Origin: Trochalopteron elliotii
Lineage: Eukaryota; Chordata; Aves; Passeriformes; Leiothrichidae
Length of the DNA: 64,000 nt
Reading direction: 5' to 3'
Assembly: GCA_024734555.1 (NCBI GenBank)
Contig: JANPWX010000030.1
Location: forward strand, 833,636-897,635
Shown: positions 25,431 through 36,752 of the stretch, in pieces
Position numbering within the stretch: the first letter of the stretch is position 1
Layout of the letters: each line of letters opens with the position of its first letter
Notes under the pieces: model-generated
Told to the model about the DNA's origin: nothing
The model's database searches: none
What the model saw: the letters and a program-made list of their open reading frames with translations, nothing else
Made by a program: the position numbers and the translations under genes

Positions 25431-28400
25431 CAAAAAGGTAAAGACAAAGAAGAAAAAAAAGATTTTGGGACTACTAGAAGGGCGAAAAGAGATGCTGTGC
25501 TTAATATTTCCTTCTGGTTCTTTCAGTTTTGCTTTTTTTTTCTTCATAGTGACACAACTTCAAAAGAAGGGGCAGATGGTGCTGCTACTAATCCCAGCTA
25601 TCAAAGAAAAACCCTCCTTTTTCTTTGAGGGAGGGAGGCAAGAGATAGGGGGTTCAGATAGTTCCAGTGTGGTCCTATCACTTCTTTGGGAGGAATGTGC
25701 TATCCAGTCAGAGATGATTTGGTATCAACTTGAATATTCCCACTGAGATATTTTTGCATGCAAAAATGTTGTTGTTTTGAATTTTGAGGCTTTTCTGCAT
25801 TTGCAGACAATCTTCTTGCCCCTACTACAAGTAGAATGTGTGTGAAACACCTCAGGCTGGATTTTTGTACCTTTAGATATAGTGCATGTATTACTTTGTT
25901 TGAGAAATGCAGTGCTGTGGTGATTTAGACATAGGAATTGCCTTTCTAGTTTCTAAGTTTCATTGTAGTTTAGACCAGGGGAAAGCTCCATGCTTGAGAA
26001 GTGAGGTACTTTCAGGACAAAATGAAAGCTGAGTCTGGCTGCTGTCGGGTGTGTTGTCCAGGTACATAAAGTCCCATATAATTGTCAAAGTCCCCTTGTG
26101 GGGGGTCTAACCTCAAGAGCAAGTTTCTAGCAGTACTTGGGCAACTAAGTGAACAGATAAGAACATAACGTGGTTTAAGGAATTTTCAGCCCTGCCATTT
26201 CTCAATTTCCTGTTTTTGACATGGACATATTCTCTTCTTGCAAGGGTGTTGTGGAGATGAAATTACATATTCAAGTCTACAGAGTTCTCAGACACTATAC
26301 TGTGTGCAGGACATAAAGCTATTTCACCAGGTACTGTGATAGAGGGATTTAATGCTCCTCCTATCTCAGTCCAGTCAATCCTCTGCTTTCCTTCTGCTTG
26401 TTTGCCTTTTCTCTCCTGTTTTATTGTGATATACTTCTGTTCTTTGAGAAGCATATGTTGACGAATACTGATGGGTGAGTGAGTGTTGTGGAAGAGGTAC
26501 ATACTCATTGATTTCTTTTTTTGCCATGACAGTACTATGAAAAATAACTGCAAAGCCACTCATGAAAATAACCCAGGCATTTGGTATCACTGTGCAGAGT
26601 ATAAATCACCAAAGAGGCAGCCTTATGTTTGACTTTATAATATGCAACAGAAGTGCCTTCACATCATCAGATGTTGATGCTATGGCTGCCATTCCTAAGT
26701 TGTTCCCCCCACACCCCAAGCTGCTGCTAATAAATTGCAAACACATTTGCTCTCATTAATCATTCTTTGGAATGGCAGAATAGTCTTTGCTGATTGAAAA
26801 TAATTATTAGCTTCTCAGAAGGATTAAACAGCCTGTTTGGATTTTAATTTATATCACCATTTTGATGGAGTGATGTGGGGGTATGTACACAGCCTTTGTC
26901 TTAAAAATAGTAATAATAATAATTAATGCTGTGTAACAAAGAGTTTCAGAGGGACTTCAGACAAAGAGAGAAAGAAAAGGCAGGCAAGGTGAGCTGTGGA
27001 ATAAATGTAGGACACAGAACTGAACATAAGCTTGCGTTGGGCAAGGAGCCTCCTACTGTAGCAGAGAAGTGATAAACACAAAGGAAACTACAGCATTCTC
27101 TACATAGCAGTGGAGAGACTTGAAATTTCTGGCTAACATTACAATCTGAGCAGTGTAATTAATCTGGAATTGAAAGAATACCACAGATGTTTAAAATTAT
27201 TTTTTTCTACTGAGTCAGTATCCTGCACATTTACAAATTGTAGGTTGTGGATTAATAGCCTCTGAGGTTCATTACCCGATGGGCCTTGCTCCAAGCTTTG
27301 AATTTACACTCAGCAAAGTGTATTTGGATTGAGACAATTTCCTGAAGTCAGGTCCCAGGGCTTTAAAATAAAGTGTGTTTGCTCTTAAAGTGTTCCCTGG
27401 GCACTGTGATGGGAGTGCTTGCTGGAGTGTCAGGGGGTATTAAAATCTAAACAAAAAAAAAGTACAGCAGGTAAGATTTAGCACATGTATACTTCAGGAT
27501 GGGATGCAATGTGGAGATTGCCAAATTGTATAACCCTATTAATGTCTTATGCTCACACTGTAACACTGCTAATATGATATTATATTTGCCTGCTGAAGGG
27601 CAGGACTTATTAACTAGATCCATGTTCTACATTAATCTGATTGCACTGTCTTGGGACCTGAGTTGAGGCATCCGTGCAGTGCAATACACCTATCTGTGGA
27701 GGTACTAGCTACTGAGGATTCTTCACGTGATACAGGCAGGCTTTCTAAGAATCTGAGTGGTACAGAAACACTGTGGGTCATTTTTTGATAGGGTGAATTC
27801 CATCAAAGTCCCCATGCTTGATATTTCCTGTTGGTTCTCTGTAGGCTTCTCTCTGCCTTGACCCTCATTTTAGTTCTATAAGTCATTCCTTAGAGTCTCT
27901 CATGGAACTTGGATGTAAATGGAGCTATTAAAATAAATCCCTCTGTGACTGTCACGTTTCATTCATCCTCAGTGGCATGCTTGAAGTGAGAGCCCAAACA
28001 CTGGGAGACCAGTAATGGATTTTCTTCACCTGGGGGGCTGGGACATGTGGCATTCCAGTTTCTACTCAGAAATATTAACATAGATTTCACAAAATGAAAA
28101 AATCCCGTCAACGGGGTGGAAATCTCCTTGTTTGGAAATAATGACGGTCATGTAACAGCTGAATTAAACCTGTGAAGCAGAAAGGACCACCACAGCTATT
28201 AAGGAGCAGAGAATCCAGAATGGTTCTTTCATGTGCTGCTGTTTACTGATGTGGACTCCTGAGAGAAAAATGTAAGTATAGTGCCTTTTTCAATTATTTT
28301 ATGATCAAGTAATGAATGGTTGGTCACTATTTAGATGGTTGTGCATCTACTCAACAGCATCTTACTAACTTTAGCAGTGGAAGAAGGGGATATTTTAAAC

Positions 28401-28640
28401 ACTGAATGTTCAAATGGTGCTTTAAATGTTCGGCTAAAGAGTTAAGCAGGTATTTTGTTAATCTAACTCTGGTCATCCCCAGAATTCATTTCCTGATGGT
28501 AATCTTTGGATATGACTTTCAACTAAAAGAGAAATTGTACGCAGATGCACTGAGGTAGTGTATCTTTTGTTCCCTGTCACAGTTTGTACCAAGAATCACA
28601 ATACAAAAGCTTATCTGAATTTATGGTTGGAGAAATGATT
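25431..28640. other. Unique non-coding sequence, no gene seen
   Basis: A 114-codon plus frame at 25,402-25,746 overlaps the end of the CR1 copy and has no domain. A short (AAT)n-like stretch lies at 26,906-26,923. Other open frames are short. No repeat family or RNA gene was recognised. Confidence 0.5.
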
Positions 28641-28740
28641 TTGTGACACAGGTCAAGGAACCCTTGACCTAATTATTTAACTAGCCTCTGGAGCATTATT
28701 TCTCTGACTGTACAATGGGAATCTGAATTTCTCTTGGACT
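28641..28740 (+). mobile_element. Old MIR/CORE-SINE fragment, sense
   Basis: TTGACCTAATTATTTAACTA followed by GCCTCTGGAGC, TTTCTCTGACTG and TACAATGGGAAT follows the sense MIR core (GTGACCTTGGGCAAGT, ACTTAACCTCTCTG, TTTCTCATCTG, TAAAATGGGAATAAT). The copy is diverged and lacks a clear tRNA-like head. Limits are approximate. Confidence 0.55.
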
Positions 28741-31700
28741 TTGCTATGTTTAATTAGTGTGCAAGGTCTTCTGGCAGGTGTAATATCTGAAAATGTATGT
28801 AACCATTTTAAGCACCTGTGCACTGAGATCTCCATTTCCACTGAGTTCTGCAGTTGAAACAGGTAACGAGTGGGCCGTGTGACAGGGTGCACAGCACAGG
28901 GTGCTCTCAACCATAAAGTTAAAGACAGTGTGTACTCCAGACAGCTTGCAACCTAAATACTGGGGATTTGTTTTAGCAGCTGTTTACATAATTCTTATAT
29001 CAGTGTGAAAATTGTCTATGGAAAATATTTAAAAGTAAATGCAATTTATTCTTCCAAAGTTCAGTATCCAGTTCCTAAACGTGTAGCTCCAGATGGAGGT
29101 TTATTTACTAGAAGTGTGTCTGTAACATGTGTGGCAGTATATTCTATTCCCTTCCTTTTTACAGGGTAATATTCCTATGTGAAAGTTCCATTTTGAACCT
29201 ACTGCTTACCAAACATTTTCTTTTTCTGTCACCTATGAAGAAATTTCTGAAAACTGTATATACTGAAATAGGTTAACAACTTGTTTTTCTCACAGATCAC
29301 CTTAATAAATATTGTATTGATTCTTACCTATATTAGTGGCTACTGTTGTGTCCTTAATTTAGACCTTTCCATATGCAGCTGTTGTTTAAATGCACAGAGA
29401 TCAAGAAGAATAGAATAGGTAAGACCTGTTTGTATTTCGTGTGCATAGATAATTTGATTTTATGAGGGGAAGGAACTCATCTAACCTTATAACTAACAGT
29501 TGCTGGTTGATTTGCATAATGAGTTGATGGCAAAGCTTTCCCTTTCAACAATTAAAAGCAATATTGGATTCAAATTTACAAAGTTGCAGAGAATGATAAA
29601 TAAAATTATACTGGACCTGGGAATTAAGGCAACAAAATATCTGTCTTCCACATGTTAGCCTAATTTCTACTTTCTCTGGATTCAGATCTCCTTTGCAAGT
29701 GACTTCATGCAACCAGATGGGAAAGCATTTTCCTCGCCTCCCATGTGTGCAGAGAAGATCCTCTCTCCAGTGAAAACCATGATCCCTTGGTGGCACAACC
29801 ATCTGATGAGTAGGTGGGAGGATGCTTGACTGTGTCTCTTGTGACACAATCAGCATCATGTAGAATGGGAAGGAAGGTGTAGGAGATACAGATTTACTGC
29901 TACATGCTTCCACTATGGGTCAAGAACTTTCTGAACTTTCAACTGCAAAACTTTTTTTGTAAGTTGAATTTAGTTGCATGTCGGCTCCTCTCGGTATGCT
30001 CCTGCATGCTTGCACCCAATTTACATACTTCTACACACGGGTCTTAAAATTAGATAGTGCATGTTATATTTTTTTAATGACTGAGATCTTTGGTTATGGA
30101 CATTTCTACTATTACAAAGCAGAAACACACACACACACAAAAAGGGAATGAAAAACAGTAACCTTGAAGAGTAATTTTTAATACAAACATTGGCATGATC
30201 TATTAAAATATGGGATTTTCTAGAACAAAATACATTTACATCTCCTAGAGACATTGAAAATGTGGGAATAGTCAAGGTAGCATTGAACATTCATTTTTTA
30301 AATGCACTTTATTAACTTGGGTTATCATATCTTATTTTATATCAGCTGTTTTTATTTTTATACAGTTTGGGCCTGATCCAGTATCTTCTTACCAGTAAGG
30401 AGTATTCTTTGTATAGGGAAAATAGGATTTTGTTCCTTTGTTTGTTGATTTTGACTGCTTATTAGAGTTCACTTCTGTTTGAGCTGTTAACAATATGTCA
30501 CTTTATCTTGTGAGTCTCTTTGGATTATTGCTTGATAATTGGGAGACTGTGTAATATAACAAATTATTTTTAAAAGGGTATAGGGCATAACAGAAGGCTG
30601 CTCTATAATTTGCTGTAATCATTAGTTTGACTCACTTGTCTATCCTAAACAAATTTGACTGTGCTATTGCAGTTACTGTATGTCAAAAAATAGTAAAAAA
30701 AAAAAATAAATCTCATTGGCTTCTATTTCAAGAGAGTTATTAACACGAGAACCTGAACCTAACCTGCAGCATTAAGATACAATATCTGGTTCTGCCTTTT
30801 TAAATCCAACAAAAAGTCAAATAAATTGTGTGGATGAAATTGAAGTGTATTTAAATTGTTTTGTTTTGCTGGGTGTTAGGAAAGAATGTGAAACTAAATA
30901 TGTTCATCCAAAGATAACTGAAGTTCCTGCTCCTGTTTAGATTTCATAGTCTGTTAGAAATCTCCTAGGTGATTAAACTAATGCACTGTAAAAGAATGAA
31001 TCAGTCCTGCAGAGCTCCTCTCTGTACTGAGAATAACTTGCTTGGTTAAGTACTGTTGGGGTTTTACTAAATTAAAATCCCAGGAATTTTTGTACATAAT
31101 ACATTTTATCTGCGAAAGCTGAGTAAAATTTTATATCTGACTCTCAAACTAAATTCCTATGGTAATTAATAAAGAGGATTTGAATACATTTCTGGTAGAG
31201 TAATCTTTGACCAATTTAATAACTTGATTTTCTTAACAGAGGAAAATCCTTATCTCTCAAGGCTTGTGGTAACATTGGGATACACCATGAAATTGTTAAG
31301 AGAATCAGAGAGTTTTTTCTTTGTTGTGAGAAGATGAATTCAGATTGGAAAGTTATCATTTACTGGCTCAGGTGGAATACATTTGTAGTAATTATTTAAT
31401 ATTTGTATTTCAGTTCCTCTGTAGACACCAGTAGATTCCTGACACTCTTATCAGAAGCATCATTTAGGCTGCTTGCAAAGCTGACTCATTTTAACTACTC
31501 ACTTGTTTACAGATCAATATGAATATTTTTTTTCACATGTCAGCACAGATAGGTAAAAAAATAGTCAGATGTACATTCTTAAAGCACATATATATATATA
31601 CACACACATTGGCCTTTTTTTAGAAGATTTATTAAATGTTACTTATCCCCACCCCCTCTTGGCCTATTTTTTGTGACTGGTATGGCAAGGAGGAATGACA

Positions 31701-33439
31701 AGAGCTAAAAAAGAGATAAGGAAATGATCTTATCAGTCAGCTCAGATGGCATTTCCTGAGTGGCATTTTGCCACTTGTTGCCAATTGTTGCATGGAATAA
31801 AAGTGCAGATATATAATAAATTTATGCTTTTCAGTGGGTTTGTCTTTTAACACCTGATCTCCAGCTGCACCTTACTCTTGTCCACTTCAATCAGTGTAGC
31901 TGTGGATAAAGACTACAAGAAATTAATTGAAATGAAACAAATGCTTCCTTTTGTTATGACATAGTATTTATGTATGTATTCACTATCTAATTCAAATACA
32001 GTTTGATTTTTGAGTGTACTGAACAGAAATAATCATCTCAGCTTTTTTTTTTTAATATGGTCTGTCCTTTTCCAGTTTTTTAAATTTTCTTTTAAAATTC
32101 CATGTCAACACCTTACTGTGCTGTACCCAGCAAGTACGTGCATGTGTGCACTTTCTGTAGATTGCTAAATCAATGACAAATCTGGCTAAAGTTGACTGAA
32201 TTGTGAAAAAAAACCCCAAATCCACAACCAAATATATGCACCAGTTTGAATTCCATGGGAAATTTTAATTCAATCATGTTTGCTGCCCTTTTATGCTTTC
32301 TGTTTGTGAACAGTTAAGAACTTGATTCTTGATGCTGAGATCATTTCAGGAACATTTAAGACTGAAGATGTGATGAAATAAATGTGTATTTTGGTAGTAA
32401 CAGGGTGAGATTCCTTTGGTTCTTTCGTAATACATCTTGTGATGGCATTGTGGAATAATTCTTTTCTTTATAAAGAGCTGGCTGATGTAGGACTTGATCT
32501 AGAAGAGGGCCTTTCATGGTAAAATTCAGTAGTCTCACACCAGCTAGGGAAGATTCCCATACTTAGAAAGTAAAGCTGATAGATTTTCATAGGAATGTTA
32601 AAACATCTATTCAATTTACTTGAAATGACCAATATTTTCAGAAAAGGGTTTCTTGTGCAATAGCACTTGGCAGAAGGCAAAAGAGGATTGCACAGTCTGG
32701 AGAAAGGAGTTGATGGCAGCTCAGCATACAGTGCTTTTCTTAATTATTTTGGAACGGTACGTTTAGTTGGCTTTTGACCTGGTGTCCTCCTAAATCAACA
32801 TTAAAGGTCAGACAGATAAATAAGAGAAATTTGATGCACTGGTAATTAAGAAGGTATTCTGATTCAGGGCAGTAACTAAGAGGAAATGAATGCAACCAGG
32901 CAGATGCAAACAGAGGGGAGAGCCTTTCCAAAGCTACTCCAACAACCTCTGAGCTCTGCTTCTGCAGAGTACAGTACTTTGCCCACTGTGGAGGGAAGGC
33001 TGGTTTAGTTCTCTCTTCTGTTTTGTTTTCAGTGTAGAGTCACTGCAGTAATCTTTGTTCAAAAGATGTTAGGAACATGGCAGAACTTGCTGCAAGTGAG
33101 GAGGATTGCCCACACTATTTTTATGTGTGAGTTCTATTTCCATGTATGTGGTCTGTTTCCATGACAAACATTGACCCAAACTGGACAGCACTGCTAGCTG
33201 ATAAAGACAGGGCAGATCCTGAAGGAAAGATTTCCTTTCAAGAGACGAGGTTTTGACAACTGTCAAGTCAAGGAATTTCATCTTTAATGTAGTGGAGGCT
33301 TGGAAGTTCTTCTTACCCAGGTTGGAAGGAGAAAGTCTGCTGAAGAGTCCAAAGTCAGCAAAGCAATGGGTTAAGGACAGCATCAAGCTGGATGAAGCAT
33401 AAATAGACATGTTAATGAATTTAAGAGTAAAATAGCTGC
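28741..33439. other. Unique AT-rich non-coding sequence, small simple repeats
   Basis: Contains a (CA)n run at 30,124-30,139 and a joined (TA)n(CA)n run at 31,588-31,609. No exon, RNA gene or repeat family is supported. A 141-codon minus frame at 33,069-33,494 overlaps the start of an old LINE running on the other strand and is treated as chance. The sequence 33,240-33,440 may be a further 5' extension of that LINE. Confidence 0.5.
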
Positions 33440-33835
33440 TAACTGAAGTACACATTTTCTCACTTAAGTCAGCAATTACATTGGAAGATAGCAAATATTA
33501 TATTTATAAAAAGCCTGCATAATAACCTGGAGAATTACAGAGCAGTAAGACTTACTTCAGTTCCTGGCAACTTAGCTGATAGGATGATTAAAAATACAGA
33601 AGCTATAAAAAAAAATCTCAGAAACACAGCGTTTGATGATATGGTACGGAAAAAATGACACGAATTTTGTAAAGGATTATTGTACCTCACTAGTTCCTTA
33701 AATGTATAAATGATACAGTAGATGAATGAAAGCCAGTTGATAAAGTATATTTCTGTACATAATCACTGATACTTCTTGAAGTGACAGCTAAGGAAACAAA
33801 AGGATGGAATTTCCCTAGAAAGGTGGTAAGAGGAG
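33440..33835 (+). mobile_element. Old CR1/L3-type LINE, sense, ORF2 RT region, part 1
   Basis: Blocks in family order: GGAAGATAGCAAATATTATA, CTGGAGAATTACAGAGCAGT, AAGACTTACTTCAGTTCCTG, ATTTTGTAAAGGATTATTGT, AGCCAGTTGATAAAGTATAT and GGAAACAAAAGGATGGAA. These correspond to the start of the CR1/L3 reverse-transcriptase domain (GGAAGATTGGCAAATGT; GGGAACTATAGACCAGT; GATTTTGTAAAGGGA; GAACCAGTTGATATAGTATAT). Many stops and indels show it is dead. The homology breaks off near 33,835 and resumes near 34,263, so this and part 2 are read as one element. It may begin further upstream. Confidence 0.75.
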
Positions 33836-34262
33836 GTAGAGCTCTGAGATTCAAGTATTCCTTCTGAATCAGTGTAGAAGACAGATTTGATTTTACATTC
33901 TCTGTATTCAAAAGAACTGTTAAAATTGGTGGATTTCTGAGATCCCAAGGACTGAATTTTTTGTTCCCTTTGTTCTGATAGGATTTACAGTGCCTGGCAG
34001 AATGCCTGCTTCAGCTGAATTGATGCCTAAACCCCACCCATTTCCTCTGTTTCACTGCTTAGCGGTGTCACATTCAGCCAGCTTTGGGAATCTCTTTAGC
34101 TGCATATTAATTGCATGCAAGTATGCCATTAGGCATCAGGGCATGTCTGAGTTAGGCATAGTAACACTTTTGTATCTTTGATATTCTGAGCAGAGTAATA
34201 CTCTGAGAAAGTAGCATCCTCTGTGGATAAAACAGTACAAAGCAGAAGGAAAAAAAAAAAAG
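33836..34262. other. Insertion interrupting an old LINE, ending in an A tract
   Basis: LINE homology stops before this segment and restarts right after it, in the same orientation. In the family the flanking blocks should be only about 100 bases apart, so roughly 400 extra bases are present. The segment ends in GGAAAAAAAAAAAAAGAG at 34,246-34,263, which resembles the tail of a plus-strand retro-insertion. I see no target-site duplication at the approximate borders and do not recognise the body. A chance A tract or a rearrangement are alternatives. Confidence 0.4.
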
Positions 34263-34660
34263 AGTTCATTTTCCTCAGGGGAAAAAAATAACCTTTCGAG
34301 TATCTCAAATTCCAGTTTATGGGTGTAAGTTGATCTATTTATTAATCACTTGGAAAATGGAAGACCAATGATGTATTAAATTCTAAATATGCTCCAAATT
34401 CATTTAATTAAGATTGAAGAAATGTGGACAAACTTCAAGTGGAATTAGCAAAGCTAGCAGCAAAATTGCCACAATGGCAGGATAAAATCAGTGTTGATTT
34501 GAAATCATTTTATGTCAAAGGACTGTTGTCACACCTTCGGTTTTGTCATAGATGACTTTTAAAAATGTGAGCCCAATGAAGACAGTATCTCAAATGAGTA
34601 ATGAGGTACAGATGATAGAATTGGAAAAATTCAGAAGAAATTCAAAAATTAAATGAGTAC
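34263..34660 (+). mobile_element. Old CR1/L3-type LINE, sense, ORF2 RT region, part 2
   Basis: TTATTAATCACTTGGAAAAT corresponds to the family block TTCATAAATGATCTGGAAAA, which encodes the region just before the conserved aspartates of the RT core. Then AATGGCAGGATAAAATCAG, TGTTGATTTGAAATC and GTCATAGATGACTTTTAAAA follow CAAAATGGCAGATGAAATTC, TGTTGATAAATGCAA and ATTGTGGATAGTTCTCTGAAA. It continues part 1 after the insertion. Homology fades after about 34,660. Confidence 0.7.
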
Positions 34661-36656
34661 GAGGAAAGACATGCACTTTTTTTCTCACCAGATTTTTAAT
34701 GGAGGAATTATAATACTGTTTGATATGCTCCTATGGACAGTCCACAACCTAGTTTTCATGGCTTAGCAGAACTCCATGGAAACCACAAGAATTTGGTTTG
34801 GGATCTCTTGGCCTAAGAAAGCACTAAATATTGAAAGGTACAATTGTAAGGATTTTTACAACTTAATGGTTTCAAAACCCAGTACCTTGAGAAATTTATT
34901 GTAGAGGTGAAGGCCTTCGTGTAATAAGTGCAAGTGTTTTGATATGAGGCCTGCTTTTTTAAAAAAATAAATTAATGACCTCTTACAGATCCCACCAGTT
35001 ATCCAGGGATATCCAGGAATACACAGATGATAGGAACAAAAAGAAAAGCCCACTAGTTCAATAAGGGTTTCTAAAGGATCCTTCAGCTGAAAACACTGAT
35101 GATTAGGATTAGAGCAATTATACCTAAGTTTGTGATAAATTGTCTTTTGCATTTCCTGCCAGTTATTTTTAGCATCACTATTTTATATTTTTCAGTTTGA
35201 ACACAAGCCCTTTGTTTTCACTGAAGTTGGAAAGGAAGACATTGTGGAGTAATTAGAACACTACTGCTCTTTTCAGCTTTAGTGTTCCCTTTATTCTTAC
35301 AGTAAAAAAAAAAATCTAACTAGTGGACTTCAGAGCTTTGGTGGGTACTTGGGCCGGGAGAAGCATCAGGGAAGCAATACACTTAATGTGGCAAAAGGTG
35401 AGATAGCAAACTTTTATGTACCCTGGGTACCATGTATTAATCTCCTGATAACTGCTTTCACATTTGAACCTTCTGTCTCTTATGTGAGATCCAGCAATCT
35501 TTGCTTTTTTCTGTTCTGGGAGCAATTTTCTGAATCATTAATTTTCAGTGGCCAGGCTTCAATTAGCTTAATCAGGCATTGATTAGATTTCTCAAGTCCC
35601 TGGCATTTATTTTCCACCTTGCCTATATGGTTCCTTGACTCCATTACCTGATTGTTCACTTATTGCATATAAGGTTGATTCCTCTCCATTAACATTCCCT
35701 GATGAGAGGTCTCCTTAGCCATCCAACTAGCCACTTTCATTAGTGATGGTGGCAATTCATGGTGAAGGCCAGTTTCTACTGCCCTTACAAAACAGGGTAT
35801 TTTCTTCTAAGTTGCATCACTATATCAGCAGTTTACCCTTAGATGAAGGTGCTGCTTATGAACAGTTCTGACCCAAAGAAAAAATAATTAATTCCAGATT
35901 TATTTGGAATATATTTCATATTTTGTTTAGAAAGCTGTGAAATTGTAGAAAATTAGACAAGTAAACCACTAATTTTTTCAAAGCATCCTTAATGCAAATC
36001 TAGGCTTTTATTTATTTCTCCTTTTATTAGTGTCTAGCCTGACATATTAAAACACATTTACATTTCCAAAGCCAGTACTCCTGATTTCTGAGGAAGCTTG
36101 ACAAAGTTCTATAATCAAGGCTGGTGTGAAGCACATGTAGGCTCCAAGTCCCCATAGACAGACCTTGTTCCAAAAGCAGTTGCTCAGCAGTAACAGCTTG
36201 TATGCAGACTCACTCCTCAGCATACATATTTTGGGAAAGTGTGAGCATGCAGCAAGACAGGTAAAGGATGGGGCTGGAGGTGAGGGATTGGACAGAGCTG
36301 GAAAATGGGACTTCAGACTCAGGTGAATTTTTCTGGGTTGAAAAGCACTTTCTTTTCTCTAAATTCTACTGAGGTTCACACATCGTCTGTGGTCAGCTCT
36401 GTTCATCACGTTTTGTTTTTGCAAATTATGTCTTCTAAAGGCACAGATCTCTTTTTGAAATTCTCATTTTAATTCATGTATCTACATTATATTGAACTAG
36501 ACAGACCTGAATGTAAATGAGCTTGTGCCAAAATCAATAGCAGGAAAGTTTTAATAGCAGAGTTTTAAGAACTTAATGTAATATATGCTAATTAAAAAGT
36601 CCAATAAAAAAGTTTTATAACAATAAAACAAAACATGGAATCAGATCTTCAAGCTC
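34661..36656. other. Unique non-coding sequence, no gene seen
   Basis: The left few hundred bases may be further LINE sequence too worn to recognise. Overlapping open frames at 35,316-35,582 on both strands have no domain. No RNA gene or regulatory element is supported. Confidence 0.5.
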
Positions 36657-36674
36657 TTTTTTTTTTTTTTTTTT
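36657..36674. repeat. Poly(T) tract
   Basis: Eighteen consecutive T residues within AT-rich sequence. Confidence 0.9.
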
Positions 36675-36724
36675 GCTATAGGTTAAGTTCGGAGAGTTGC
36701 CAAAATTTCCTTTTTCTTTGTAAC

Positions 36725-36752
36725 AAAACTGAAGTTATTTAACTTCGGTTTT
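36725..36752. repeat. 13-bp inverted repeat (hairpin)
   Basis: The arms AAAACTGAAGTTA (36,725-36,737) and TAACTTCGGTTTT (36,740-36,752) are reverse complements with one mismatch and only two bases between them. The same half-site recurs at about 37,070 as AAACTGAAGTTAACTTC, itself containing the 12-bp palindrome GAAGTTAACTTC. Function is unknown. There is no evidence that it is a miRNA precursor, which would need a much longer stem. Confidence 0.7.

Noticed and set aside
33069..33494. 141-codon open frame on the minus strand
   Set aside because: It overlaps the start of an old sense LINE on the other strand, and the peptide has no domain.
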